This document shows positions 37,136-45,952 of a stretch of 64,000 bases of DNA, one piece after another; position 1 is the first letter of the stretch; every line of letters starts with the position of its first letter. Where the stretch lies: the NCBI RefSeq assembly GCF_000230695.2, contig NC_020541.1, positions 2,232,001 to 2,296,000 of the forward strand. The letters are read 5' to 3'. Both the position numbers and the translations under genes were made by a program. Below the pieces are notes generated by a model that worked only from the letters and a program-made list of their open reading frames with translations, did not search any database and was not told the origin of the DNA. The stretch is from Rhodanobacter denitrificans. Its GTDB lineage: Bacteria > Pseudomonadota > Gammaproteobacteria > Xanthomonadales > Rhodanobacteraceae.

Positions 37136-38262
37136 AACGGCAACGCTTGCGCAACATCGTCTACCTGGGCCTGAAGGAGCTGCGCAGCCTGCTGCGCGAC
37201 CCCATCATGCTGGTGTTGATCGTCTACGCATTCAGTTTCTCCATCTACACCGCCGCCACGGCGATGCCGGAAACGCTGCACAAGGCCCCCATCGCGGTCA
37301 TCGACGAGGACCGCTCGCCTCTGTCCGAGCGCATCGTCGATGCCCTGCGTCCGCCTTATTTCATGCCGCCCACACGGATCACCCCGGCCGAGATGGATGC
37401 GCGCATGGATGCCGGGCTCGATACGTTCGCCCTGTACATCCCGGCCAACTTTCAGCGCGACATGCTGGTCCGGCGCTCCCCTGCCATCCAGCTGAGCGTG
37501 GATGCCACGCGCATGGGCCAGGCCTTCACCGGCAGCGGCTACATCCAGACAATCGTCCTGGACCAGGTCAACGAGTTCGCTCGCCGCGAACATGCCGTGT
37601 CCAGCCCGCCCGTGGACTTGGCCCTGCGCGCGCGCTTCAACCCTGAACTCAACAAGTCCTGGTTCGGCGGGGTGATGCAGATCATTAACAACATCACCAT
37701 GCTGTCCATCGTGCTGACCGGCGCGGCCCTGATCCGCGAGCGCGAACACGGCACCCTCGAGCACCTGCTGGTGATGCCGGTCGCCCCGTTCGAGATCATG
37801 GCCTCAAAGGTGCTGGCGATGGCGGCCGTGGTGCTGGTCGCGTCGGCCTTTGCCCTCAATGTCGTCGTACGCGGCCTGATGGGCGTGCCCATCGAAGGCT
37901 CGCTGCCGCTGTTCTTTGTGGGTGCGACCCTGCATCTGTTCGCCACCACGTCGTTGGGGATTTTGCTGGCCACGCTGGCTCGTTCGATGCCGCAGTTCGG
38001 CATGCTGCTGCTGATGGTGCTGCTGCCCCTGCAGATGCTCTCCGGTGGCAGCACCCCGCGCGAAAGCATGCCAGAAATCGTCCGATTCGTGATGCTGGCA
38101 GCGCCCAACACCCACTTCGTGATGTTGTCCCAGGGCATTCTCTATCGAGGGGCCGGCTTGGACGTGGTTTGGCCACAGCTGATCAGCCTGGCGGTGATCG
38201 GATCGATCTTGTTCATGATTTCGCTGGCGCGGTTTCGCAAGACCTTGGCCGCAACCGAGTAA
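37132..38262 (+). CDS. yhhJ: YhhJ-type ABC-2 permease
   Basis: This 376-residue ABC-2 transporter permease has an N-terminal helix, a large periplasmic domain (residues 45-170) and five C-terminal helices including [20 protein letters not shown] and [12 protein letters not shown]. It forms the second permease half with RbbA. Start and stop overlap as ATGA. The 165-bp gap that follows, before the convergent MarR gene, shows no gene. Confidence 0.88.
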   Translation: MKRQRLRNIVYLGLKELRSLLRDPIMLVLIVYAFSFSIYTAATAMPETLHKAPIAVIDEDRSPLSERIVDALRPPYFMPPTRITPAEMDARMDAGLDTFALYIPANFQRDMLVRRSPAIQLSVDATRMGQAFTGSGYIQTIVLDQVNEFARREHAVSSPPVDLALRARFNPELNKSWFGGVMQIINNITMLSIVLTGAALIREREHGTLEHLLVMPVAPFEIMASKVLAMAAVVLVASAFALNVVVRGLMGVPIEGSLPLFFVGATLHLFATTSLGILLATLARSMPQFGMLLLMVLLPLQMLSGGSTPRESMPEIVRFVMLAAPNTHFVMLSQGILYRGAGLDVVWPQLISLAVIGSILFMISLARFRKTLAATE

Positions 38263-38427
38263 ACGCCTCGCGTCGCCTGTCAAGTCCGCATTAACCCGCG
38301 CCTGTGCTCATAAGCTCGGTAGTCGATTTGGCACACGGTCAGCCAAACACCACCAATGCAACCCCCTAAGTGATTGATTCATTTAGGGCCAATTACTGCA
38401 AAAGCGACCATTCCAAGGCTTCCTTCA

Positions 38428-38895
38428 TCACTTGGAATTCGTGCGTTCCTGCTGTGCAAACAGGTTCGCACGGTTTTCGAAGGCCTGAAGAACTCGGGTC
38501 GCCGTCGCGATGTCTTCCCGAGGGATGTCTTCGAGCAGGGTGCAACGAAGCGCCTTGAGTGCCGTCTCCATCACTTGCGCCAATCGACACCCTTCCGGGA
38601 GGAGGTGGACTGCTCGGATGCGTCGGTTTCCCACGACCTCACGCCGCTCCAGCAAGTTCACTCTCTGCGCTTGATCAAGCGTCCGCAGGAGCGCTGCTGG
38701 ATGGACGCCGATGCGGTCTGCCAACACGTGCTGCGGCACCCCATCGCCCATACGCGAGACCAGCAAGACGGGCGTCGCCAGCGAGATCGACAGACCAGAC
38801 GCCGTCAACACCGAACCGGCTACCGAGTGCCAAGCCTTCTTGGTCGGCTGGAGCGCGGCGGTGAATGCGTAGAACGCATCGTGCTTAAGGGGCAT
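38428..38895 (-). CDS. MarR-family transcriptional regulator
   Basis: This 155-residue winged-helix regulator has ISLATPVLLVSRMGDGVPQH, VLADRIGVHPAALLRTLDQA and a wing (ERREVVGNRRIRAVHLLP) that match the MarR fold. It is divergent from an EmrB-type drug exporter (39177) and is the likely local repressor of that pump. Start at ATG 38895. Confidence 0.82.
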   Translation of the reverse strand: MPLKHDAFYAFTAALQPTKKAWHSVAGSVLTASGLSISLATPVLLVSRMGDGVPQHVLADRIGVHPAALLRTLDQAQRVNLLERREVVGNRRIRAVHLLPEGCRLAQVMETALKALRCTLLEDIPREDIATATRVLQAFENRANLFAQQERTNSK

Positions 38896-39176
38896 GGATC
38901 ACTTAATCCCGGTTGGCCTTCGTCCGCCCAGATGGTAACGGCGGGCATCACCCGTGCAAAATCAATGTTTGCCTTGACAACTATGTATTAGACAGTAAAA
39001 ATCAGAACGACTCCAGCCGCAATCCGGGTACGTTCAATGATTGGCTCAAGCAATTTTGTTAGTTGCCTTGGGGGCTGAGCCGCCGTGACCGCGGGCCTCG
39101 ACGGGAGCGGCGCAGGGTGTCCTCTATGCAATGGGGATCATCCCTCCTCGCTGATCCCTCGGATTTCTGACGTGCC
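38896..39176. promoter_or_regulatory. Divergent regulatory region with a candidate MarR operator
   Basis: This 281-bp intergenic region contains TTGACA (38974-38979). An imperfect 17-bp palindrome, ACTATGTATTAGACAGT, follows directly at 38980-38996. The placement over a -35 element between marR and the efflux gene fits a MarR-type operator. The -10 box is not clear. Confidence 0.45.
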
Positions 39177-40706
39177 ATGACGAACGGCCAGTTTCGCCCG
39201 ACCAGCCTGGTGGTCGCCACGCTGGGGCTTTCGCTGGCCACCTTCATGCAGGTGCTGGATACCACCATCGCCAACGTGTCGTTGCCCACCATCGCCGGCA
39301 ACCTGGGCGTCAGTTCGAGCCAGAGCACATGGGTGATCACTTCCTTTGCCGTCAGTTTGGCGATCTCATTGCCATTGACGGGATTCCTCACCCGTCGCTT
39401 CGGTCAGGTGAGGCTGTTTGTCTGGTGCACGTTGCTGTTCGTATTGGCGTCCTTCATGTGCGGCGTCTCTCGCAGCATGGGCATGCTGATCCTTTTCCGA
39501 ACCATCCAGGGCGCGGTGGCCGGACCGATGTATCCCATCACGCAGAGCCTGATGATCGGCATCTATCCACCGCAAAAGCGCGGCATGGCGCTGGCGCTGC
39601 TTTCGATGGTGGCTGTGGTGGCACCGATCGCCGGTCCCATCCTCGGCGGCTGGATCACCGAGAATTATTCGTGGTCCTGGATCTTCTTCATCAACGTGCC
39701 GATCGGCATGCTGGCCAGCATGGTGGTAGCCAATCAAATGAAGGGTTACCCCGCACCGAACGAGCGGCCGAAGATGGACTATGTCGGTCTCATCACGCTG
39801 GTCATCGGCGTGGGCGCCCTGCAGATCATGCTGGACAAGGGCAACGACGAGGACTGGTTCAACTCGCCGTTCGTCATCGTCACCTGCATTGTCGCCGTGA
39901 TCAGTCTGGCGATCTTTTTGATCTGGGAACTGACCGACGGCGACCCCATCGTCGACTTGCGGCTGTTTCGTCACCATAACTTCAAGTTCGGCACGCTGGC
40001 GTTGGTGCTTTCCTTTTCGGCCTACTTCTCCATCAACCTGCTGCTGCCGCAGTGGTTACAGCGCAACCTGGGCTATACCGCGACATGGGCCGGTTTGGCG
40101 GCATCGCCGCTCGGTATCGCCCCGCTGCTGCTGACGTTCCTGGTGGGCCGCTATGCGATGCGCTTCGATTTGCGCCTGTTGGCGACCGTGGCCTTCGTGG
40201 TGATGGGGGCGACCTGCTTCCTGCGCTCCCGTTTCTATCTGGAGGTCGACTTCACGCACGTCGCCATGATGCAGTTCCTGATGGGGTTTGGCGTGGCATT
40301 GTTCTTCATGCCGGTCACCGTGATCCTTTTATCGGATCTTGACCAGAACGAGATTGCCGCAGGCTCGGGGCTGGCGACCTTCCTGCGCACGCTGGGTGGA
40401 AGCTTCGCAGCCTCGCTCACCACCTTCCTATGGGATCGGCGTGCCGTCCTGCATCACGCCCAGCTGGCGGAAAGCCTTAATCCCTATAACCCATTGGCCC
40501 TGTCGGCGATCCATCAACTGGGGCATGGCAATGCGCAGGCAGGCGCCGATATCATCAACGGCATGATTACCCAGCAATCTTACCAGATCGGTTTCAACGA
40601 ACTGTTCTATTCCCTCGGCTGGATTTTTCTGGGTCTGATGCCGGTGATCTGGCTGACAAAACCACCGTTTTCACCAAGAGCGAATGCGCTATCCGGCGGG
40701 CATTGA
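39177..40706 (+). CDS. EmrB/QacA-type MFS drug exporter (DHA2, 14 helices)
   Basis: This 509-residue protein has the MFS DHA2 signatures LDTTIANVSLPTIAG (motif D1), FLTRRFGQVRLF (motif A) and GPILGGWITENYSWSWIFFI (motif C). It uses the proton gradient to export toxic lipophilic compounds. EmrB proteins usually have an EmrA adaptor next to them. None is present here, so it may borrow one or act alone. Likely regulated by the divergent MarR protein. Confidence 0.88.
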   Translation: MTNGQFRPTSLVVATLGLSLATFMQVLDTTIANVSLPTIAGNLGVSSSQSTWVITSFAVSLAISLPLTGFLTRRFGQVRLFVWCTLLFVLASFMCGVSRSMGMLILFRTIQGAVAGPMYPITQSLMIGIYPPQKRGMALALLSMVAVVAPIAGPILGGWITENYSWSWIFFINVPIGMLASMVVANQMKGYPAPNERPKMDYVGLITLVIGVGALQIMLDKGNDEDWFNSPFVIVTCIVAVISLAIFLIWELTDGDPIVDLRLFRHHNFKFGTLALVLSFSAYFSINLLLPQWLQRNLGYTATWAGLAASPLGIAPLLLTFLVGRYAMRFDLRLLATVAFVVMGATCFLRSRFYLEVDFTHVAMMQFLMGFGVALFFMPVTVILLSDLDQNEIAAGSGLATFLRTLGGSFAASLTTFLWDRRAVLHHAQLAESLNPYNPLALSAIHQLGHGNAQAGADIINGMITQQSYQIGFNELFYSLGWIFLGLMPVIWLTKPPFSPRANALSGGH

Positions 40707-40799
40707 GGCAGAAAACTCTCGGATGGGTTCCACGTTTGATGCGAGGTATGAAGACTTCCATGCTCTCACTCGACTGCTTGCAATAACGGAGGAAAATCC

Positions 40800-41213
40800 A
40801 TGAAGAACATTCTTGTTGGGTATGATGGCTCATTAACGGCACAACGCGCTTTTCTCTTCGCGCTTGAGCTGGCCCGCTGCTCGGGCGGTCACGTCAGGGT
40901 GGTGTCGGTGCTGCAGATCACGGGCGGTGGCGCGGACACCGCCGCGCTGATGATGGCCGATGTGGGGGCGCAACGCCTGGGCGACCTGATGGCGGAATTG
41001 AAGCAACTCGCGCCAGACGCCGACAAACTGATCGATCTTGAAATGATCCCCGGAAATCCCGGTGATGTGCTGCTTAGGCAGGTCAAGCAGTACGCGATTG
41101 ATCACATCGTGATTGGACACACCGAGAGAGGAGCCCTTGCTCGTTGGCTGCTCGGTTCCGTGTCGACTGATGTATTCGCCCACACGCGCATACCAGTGAC
41201 TGTCGTGCCATGA
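40800..41213 (+). CDS. Universal stress protein (UspA family)
   Basis: This 137-residue single-domain Usp has the N-terminal strand KNILVGYDGS and an ATP-binding motif VIGHTERGALARWLLGSVST. Family members bind ATP and help survival during stress. GGAGG lies just upstream of ATG 40800. The 232-bp gap that follows contains no recognisable gene. Confidence 0.88.
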   Translation: MKNILVGYDGSLTAQRAFLFALELARCSGGHVRVVSVLQITGGGADTAALMMADVGAQRLGDLMAELKQLAPDADKLIDLEMIPGNPGDVLLRQVKQYAIDHIVIGHTERGALARWLLGSVSTDVFAHTRIPVTVVP

Positions 41214-41445
41214 GGTTTGTGGACAGACCATGGCAGCGAAACCAACGGTTCAGTGCAGTCTTTGAACAAGAGATTTGCAGTCCTGAATCGCAGTTCTCAT
41301 GCCTGCTCGGGCAACCGCTTGAAGCCTACCCGCCTGCTCTATCAAGCAACACCTGAAAAGACTGTTCCGTGCACTGTCTCACCCAGCCTCGATGGCATTT
41401 TCATAAGCATCCAACTAATGGTGAGCTGATCGAAGGAGTTACTTT

Positions 41446-41976
41446 ATGCTCTCACCCCGTATCACACTTTGCGCTACCGCTGCGTTTGCTTGTCTGTTGC
41501 TTTCTGGCTCCGTCTTCGCGCAGACCCATCTGGAAGTCCAAGGTGGTCGCAGCTACATGGACAGCCATGGAACTAATTCATTTTTCATCGAGTCGGTCTT
41601 CCCTTCATTCCCGTTAGGTGAAACGCGGTTTACCTTGTCGCCCGATGTCTCGATCGGATACCTCAGAGGCCGCGACATTGGGCGCTATCGCACCATGAGC
41701 CCCGGCGTCACCAAGAATGTGTGGATCGGCGCCGCGGGTGCCCGTCTGCACTACGGCAGCGAGGGCGACTGGTACCGCCCACTGTTCTTCAGTTTTCAAG
41801 TAGCGGGTACGCGTGGACGGACTGAGGCCCTGAGCAGTGCCTATCAGTTTGTAAGCACACTCGGATGGCAATGGAAGCATTTCAGTCTGCAGATTCGTCA
41901 CATCTCCAACGGCGGCCTACATGAGCCCAATCGCGGCGAAACCATGGGTCTGGTAGGTTTCGGCTTTGATCTTTAA
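41446..41976 (+). CDS. pagL: PagL-type lipid A 3-O-deacylase
   Basis: This 176-residue protein has a signal peptide (residues 1-25, SGSVFA) and an outer-membrane beta-barrel. The PagL signature is near the C-terminus: IRHISNGG, with the catalytic His and Ser, and the Glu of NRGETMG. It removes the 3-O acyl chain from lipid A in the outer membrane. It ends with an aromatic-rich last strand (GLVGFGFDL). The patatin-like gene follows after 29 bp on the same strand. Confidence 0.85.
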   Translation: MLSPRITLCATAAFACLLLSGSVFAQTHLEVQGGRSYMDSHGTNSFFIESVFPSFPLGETRFTLSPDVSIGYLRGRDIGRYRTMSPGVTKNVWIGAAGARLHYGSEGDWYRPLFFSFQVAGTRGRTEALSSAYQFVSTLGWQWKHFSLQIRHISNGGLHEPNRGETMGLVGFGFDL

Positions 41977-42005
41977 CGCTGTATCGATAACACAGAAATG
42001 CATCT

Positions 42006-43037
42006 ATGCCATTTACCATTCTTGCCTTGTCGGGTGGCGGCTATCTCGGCCTGCATGAGGCCGTGTTGCTGAGGGAACTGGAGCGTGCCCTGCACAAGCC
42101 GATCGGTGAAGCCTTCGACCTGATCTGCGGATCATCGATCGGGGCCGTGGCAGCCATGGCGGTTGCTGCCGGCACGCCGGCACGCGATATCGAAGCGGGG
42201 TTTCTCGAACACGGCGCACGAATCTTTCCTGGTTCTCGGTGGCGCGCTATCCGCCCGCTCGCGTACGTGGCCAGCATTCGCTACATGTTTCGCTCTCGCT
42301 ATCGCGGAGAAACCATAGCGGAGACAGTGAACGCGATCATTGGCGAGAAATTCACCTTGGGCATGGCAAGGACGCGCCTGGTCATACCTGTCATCAATGC
42401 GTCTACCGGTCGATTGGAGGTAATCAAGACGTCGCATAGTGCGCGCAATTGGTATTATGCGGACATGCTGATGTCCGAAGTTGCCATGGCGGCGACGGCC
42501 GCGCCGACCTACTTTCCGCTGGCCGATCTGCGCGGCCAGCTCTATGTGGATGCGGGGATTTTCGCCAACTCGCCCGGCATGTTCGGCTTGCACGAGGCCA
42601 CCCATTATTGCCACGTACCAGCGTCGGATATTTACGTGCTGAGTCTGGGCACCAATGTCGCCAACCCTCGCAGGTTAGCACGCGAAAAGCGCAGTTTGGG
42701 CGCGCTGGGCTGGATCAAGAACGGACGCTTGTATGCAACGATGGCATCCGCCCAGCGCGAGCTGACGGACAATATCCTTCGACACATTCTCGATGATCGC
42801 TACCTTCGGATCGAAGGCACGCCGGATACGGCGGGCGATAGCTTGCTGCAATTTGACAATGCCTCGCTTGCCGCTTCCAAGCGACTCACAGAGCTGGCCG
42901 AGCGGGCTTGGAAAGATGCTTACGTGCGTCCGTCCATCAGGGGCCTAATTCAGATGCTGCGCGAACACGAAGTCGATAGCGCATGGCGGCACCCCATTCT
43001 TGGCGCAGCTGAACCAGAAACCGACCTGCCTGCATGA
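42006..43037 (+). CDS. Patatin-like phospholipase coupled to a c-di-GMP phosphodiesterase
   Basis: This 343-residue patatin-fold hydrolase has the oxyanion loop LSGGGYLGL, nucleophile CGSSIGAV and VDAGIFANSP with the catalytic Asp. The GSSIG and DAG variants differ from the GTSTGG/DGG of the mer-transposon patatin, so the two are not recent copies. Its stop overlaps the start of the EAL gene (ATGA), so the two proteins are made together. The substrate is unknown. No CD-NTase is nearby. Confidence 0.85.
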   Translation: MPFTILALSGGGYLGLHEAVLLRELERALHKPIGEAFDLICGSSIGAVAAMAVAAGTPARDIEAGFLEHGARIFPGSRWRAIRPLAYVASIRYMFRSRYRGETIAETVNAIIGEKFTLGMARTRLVIPVINASTGRLEVIKTSHSARNWYYADMLMSEVAMAATAAPTYFPLADLRGQLYVDAGIFANSPGMFGLHEATHYCHVPASDIYVLSLGTNVANPRRLAREKRSLGALGWIKNGRLYATMASAQRELTDNILRHILDDRYLRIEGTPDTAGDSLLQFDNASLAASKRLTELAERAWKDAYVRPSIRGLIQMLREHEVDSAWRHPILGAAEPETDLPA

Positions 43038-44719
43038 AAAAAGTGGATGGCAAGGCAACCGTGCGATCGGTGCGGCAGGGAGCGCGTGCGGGTCAGTTCG
43101 CCCGCAACGATGTTTTGCTGCGCATCAGTGCGATTGCTTGGTCAGCCGATTGTTACCCCGATTTTATCCAACGGGTGGCCGCTACGCTGCTTACCCTCGA
43201 CGAAATCGTCGGGTGCGCAATCGGTCGACCAGACGCATATGGCCGATTTCATTTTGAAGCGGTGGCCGGCAGTGAAGCCTTTATCGGCTGTTTGCGAGCG
43301 GTTGAGCGTGGCGAGCATCCAGATATTCGCGCCGAGGCTCAGCGTCTCGGGGGCAGCATGGCGATGGGTCGTGCTTGGCAAAGCGGAGGAATCCAGCGCA
43401 CGTTCAACTACGCTACCGATCCGGAGATGACCGTGTGGCGTGGGGTGGCGTTGGGTTTGGGCATTCGATCCAATGCGGCCATTCCCGTGCGTCTGCCTAA
43501 GGGCACCACTGAGAGTGTATTGACCCTTTACTCATCAGCCACGGGCGGCTTTTCCACCGCAAGTCAACATACGTTCCTGTTGCACTTGCAAAGCCTGCTG
43601 GGCCTCGCTTTGACACGGTTGCTGCCGAAAACTGAGGGCATCCAGGCAGCTCCGTTACTCCTACGTGACCATTGGCGCGCCAAACTAGCAACCGACGATC
43701 TGGTGATGCAATACCAGCCCGTAGTCGATCTTCGCATGGGCAAGGTGGTTGAGGTCGAGGCCTTAGCACGCATCCGCGAAGATGACCACCTGATACTGCC
43801 CATATGGTTCCTGCCAGCGCTCGGCTCGGACGACCTATTGTTCCTGTATCAACAGGGGCTAACCCAAGCACTTGCCGCGCGCCAACAGTGGGCCACGGAT
43901 GGGCTTGCGCTGGGCATCGCTGTCAATCTCCCTTCGAGCGCGCTACTTGATCGGCGCTATGTGGACATTACCCGCGAGGTTCTTGAACAACACCCCTGTC
44001 CATCCGGGACGTTGGTTCTCGAACTCCTCGAATCGGAGTGGATGGACGAAACTATCGATGCTGAGAGTGGCCTGCTGGCGCTTAAGGCGTTAGGGATCCA
44101 ATTGGCGGAGGACGATCTTGGCTCAGCCTACAGCTCGCTGAGCCGCTTGCGCCACCTCTCCTTTGATCGCATCAAGATCGATCAGACGCTGGTGGCCCAG
44201 ATAGCGCGGCAGCCGCTGCGGACGCTGTACTTCATATACCAGCTGACCCGGCTCGGCCACGACCTCGGTGTCAAAGTGGTGGTCGAAGGACTGGAGACAG
44301 CGGGTCTGATCGAAGCAGCAACAATTCTTGGCGCTGATCTGGGGCAGGGCTTTGCGCTGGCGCGCCCGATGTCTGGTGCTCACGTAGCAGACTGGTGTGT
44401 AAGCTCACGTTTCGCGTGCGATCCCATGGTGCCCCGTACGGCCTTGGGCGCGTTATCAGGGTTCCTGTTGTGGGAAGATCGGCTGGGGATGTTTATGGAC
44501 GATACCGCAATGATCGCAACACTTGTCCGCACGTCTTGTCGAGTCGATGCCTATCTCCATGCATCGGCTGCAAAGGGCACTCAGTTGGATCGGATCCATC
44601 GACTCCTGCATCAGATCGCAATTCGACAGGGCCCTGCCAGTGCGAGCTACACCAAAGCTCGCAATGCGTTCATCGAGTGCCTTGTCGAGGATTGGATCCG
44701 GATCGAGGAAAACGGCTGA
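43034..44719 (+). CDS. GAF-EAL c-di-GMP phosphodiesterase
   Basis: This 561-residue protein has an N-terminal GAF-like sensor (about 20-190) and an EAL domain (about 205-450) with the residues needed for activity: VEALARI, Asn in VNLPSSAL, Glu in LELLESEW, the Asp pair in AEDDLGSAYSSL, Lys in IKIDQ, Glu in VVEGLET and Gln in LGQGFALARP. A C-terminal helical domain of unknown role follows (about 465-561). It should hydrolyse c-di-GMP. It overlaps the patatin stop by 4 bp. Confidence 0.88.
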   Translation: MKKVDGKATVRSVRQGARAGQFARNDVLLRISAIAWSADCYPDFIQRVAATLLTLDEIVGCAIGRPDAYGRFHFEAVAGSEAFIGCLRAVERGEHPDIRAEAQRLGGSMAMGRAWQSGGIQRTFNYATDPEMTVWRGVALGLGIRSNAAIPVRLPKGTTESVLTLYSSATGGFSTASQHTFLLHLQSLLGLALTRLLPKTEGIQAAPLLLRDHWRAKLATDDLVMQYQPVVDLRMGKVVEVEALARIREDDHLILPIWFLPALGSDDLLFLYQQGLTQALAARQQWATDGLALGIAVNLPSSALLDRRYVDITREVLEQHPCPSGTLVLELLESEWMDETIDAESGLLALKALGIQLAEDDLGSAYSSLSRLRHLSFDRIKIDQTLVAQIARQPLRTLYFIYQLTRLGHDLGVKVVVEGLETAGLIEAATILGADLGQGFALARPMSGAHVADWCVSSRFACDPMVPRTALGALSGFLLWEDRLGMFMDDTAMIATLVRTSCRVDAYLHASAAKGTQLDRIHRLLHQIAIRQGPASASYTKARNAFIECLVEDWIRIEENG

Positions 44720-44763
44720 TCACATCGCGCTATCCAACCACTGCGCAGTGCATGGAGGCTTGC

Positions 44764-44808
44764 TGCTATCTATCCCATGACTTTCCTGGCAGCACTGAAA
44801 AGCGCTTT
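44764..44808 (+). repeat. Candidate left end / recombination-related repeat
   Basis: GCTATCTATCCCATGACTTT and the following bases resemble 8611-8655 over about 40 bp, with the 13-mer CCCATGACTTTCC identical. Both copies lie beside a tyrosine recombinase gene. The first bases (GCTAT…CCCAT) weakly resemble the right-end repeat at 49090, so this may be the left end of the transposon, but the match is poor and no target duplication is seen. Confidence 0.35.
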
Positions 44809-44962
44809 CCAATCTACTGAATCCGCCATCGTTCAGATTGGTCACAGGAATTTTTCTCAGTTGCGTCGATGGGTTTCTGTGGTGCTTTGCTCTGCGCGTA
44901 ACTCGTGATTAGTGAGTTCATGCATTGCTCGATGCTCATGCGGGTGTGGCAGATCATAACTA

Positions 44963-45952
44963 ATGAACCTGATGATGCCTTCTCAGTCACTTGAAACCTA
45001 TCTGCAAGCGGCGCAGCGTGAAAATACCCAGCGCAGTTACGCATCTGCCGTACGCCATTTTGAAGTGACTTGGGGCGGATTGCTTCCAGCGACGACGGAC
45101 ACGGTTGCCCAGTATTTAGTGGCACATGCAACCGCCTTGTCGACCAATACACTTCGGCAACGACTCGCGGCGCTCTCACACTGGCATCAAGCGCACGGAT
45201 TTTCCGATCCCACAGCCGCACCGATCGTGAAAAAGACGCTGAAGGGCATACAAGCGCTCCATCCAGTGCGAGAGAAACGCGCCGAACCCTTGCAGCTCAC
45301 GGCGGTTGCCCATGTGGCCGCTTGGCTCGATACCGCCATCGCGGCCGCTGACCTGCGCGGAGACAGCGCCGAAGCACTTCGGTGCCGGCGCGATCGGGCA
45401 ATGCTCCTCCTGGGATTCTGGCGTGGGTTTCGTGTCGACGAGCTGGTGGGTCTGCAGACCGAGCATATTGTGGTGGTGCCTGGGCAAGGGATGACGTGTT
45501 TCCTCGGGCGCAGCAAGACCGATCGACAACTCGCCGGTACGACCTATCGGGTGCCGGCGCTCAGTCGGTGGTGTCCCGTGACGGCCACGCTCGATTGGGT
45601 CAGTCATGCGGGCCTCACCACCGGCCCCCTTTTTCGCAGTGTTGCGCGTTGGGGCGCGCTCGGGACGGGCGCCTTGCACAGCAACAGCGTAGTGCCGTTG
45701 CTGCGCAGGTTGTTTACGCGGGCAGGACTGGCTTCGCCAGAGACATATAGCGGTCATTCGCTGCGCCGGGGCTTCGCGGGATGGGCCAACGCGAATGGCT
45801 GGGATGTGAAGGCATTGATGGAGTACGTTGGCTGGAAGGACGTGCATTCGGCCATGCGCTATATCGATGGAACCGATCCCTTCGCGCAAGCTCGGATCGA
45901 ACGCGGGCTAGCCGACAAGATCACGTTGCACGTGGGGCACGATGACGGCTAA
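44963..45952 (+). CDS. tnpI: TnpI-like tyrosine recombinase
   Basis: This 329-residue tyrosine recombinase has an N-terminal SAM-like domain (SQSLETYLQAAQRENTQRSY) and a catalytic domain with Arg in GFWRGFRVDEL, Lys in GRSKTDR, YSGHSLRRGFAGW and the tyrosine in AMRYID. It overlaps tnpA by 11 bp. It is expected to resolve cointegrates made by the adjacent transposase. No TnpT-like partner is encoded next to it, unlike the other recombinases in the window. Confidence 0.82.
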   Translation: MNLMMPSQSLETYLQAAQRENTQRSYASAVRHFEVTWGGLLPATTDTVAQYLVAHATALSTNTLRQRLAALSHWHQAHGFSDPTAAPIVKKTLKGIQALHPVREKRAEPLQLTAVAHVAAWLDTAIAAADLRGDSAEALRCRRDRAMLLLGFWRGFRVDELVGLQTEHIVVVPGQGMTCFLGRSKTDRQLAGTTYRVPALSRWCPVTATLDWVSHAGLTTGPLFRSVARWGALGTGALHSNSVVPLLRRLFTRAGLASPETYSGHSLRRGFAGWANANGWDVKALMEYVGWKDVHSAMRYIDGTDPFAQARIERGLADKITLHVGHDDG

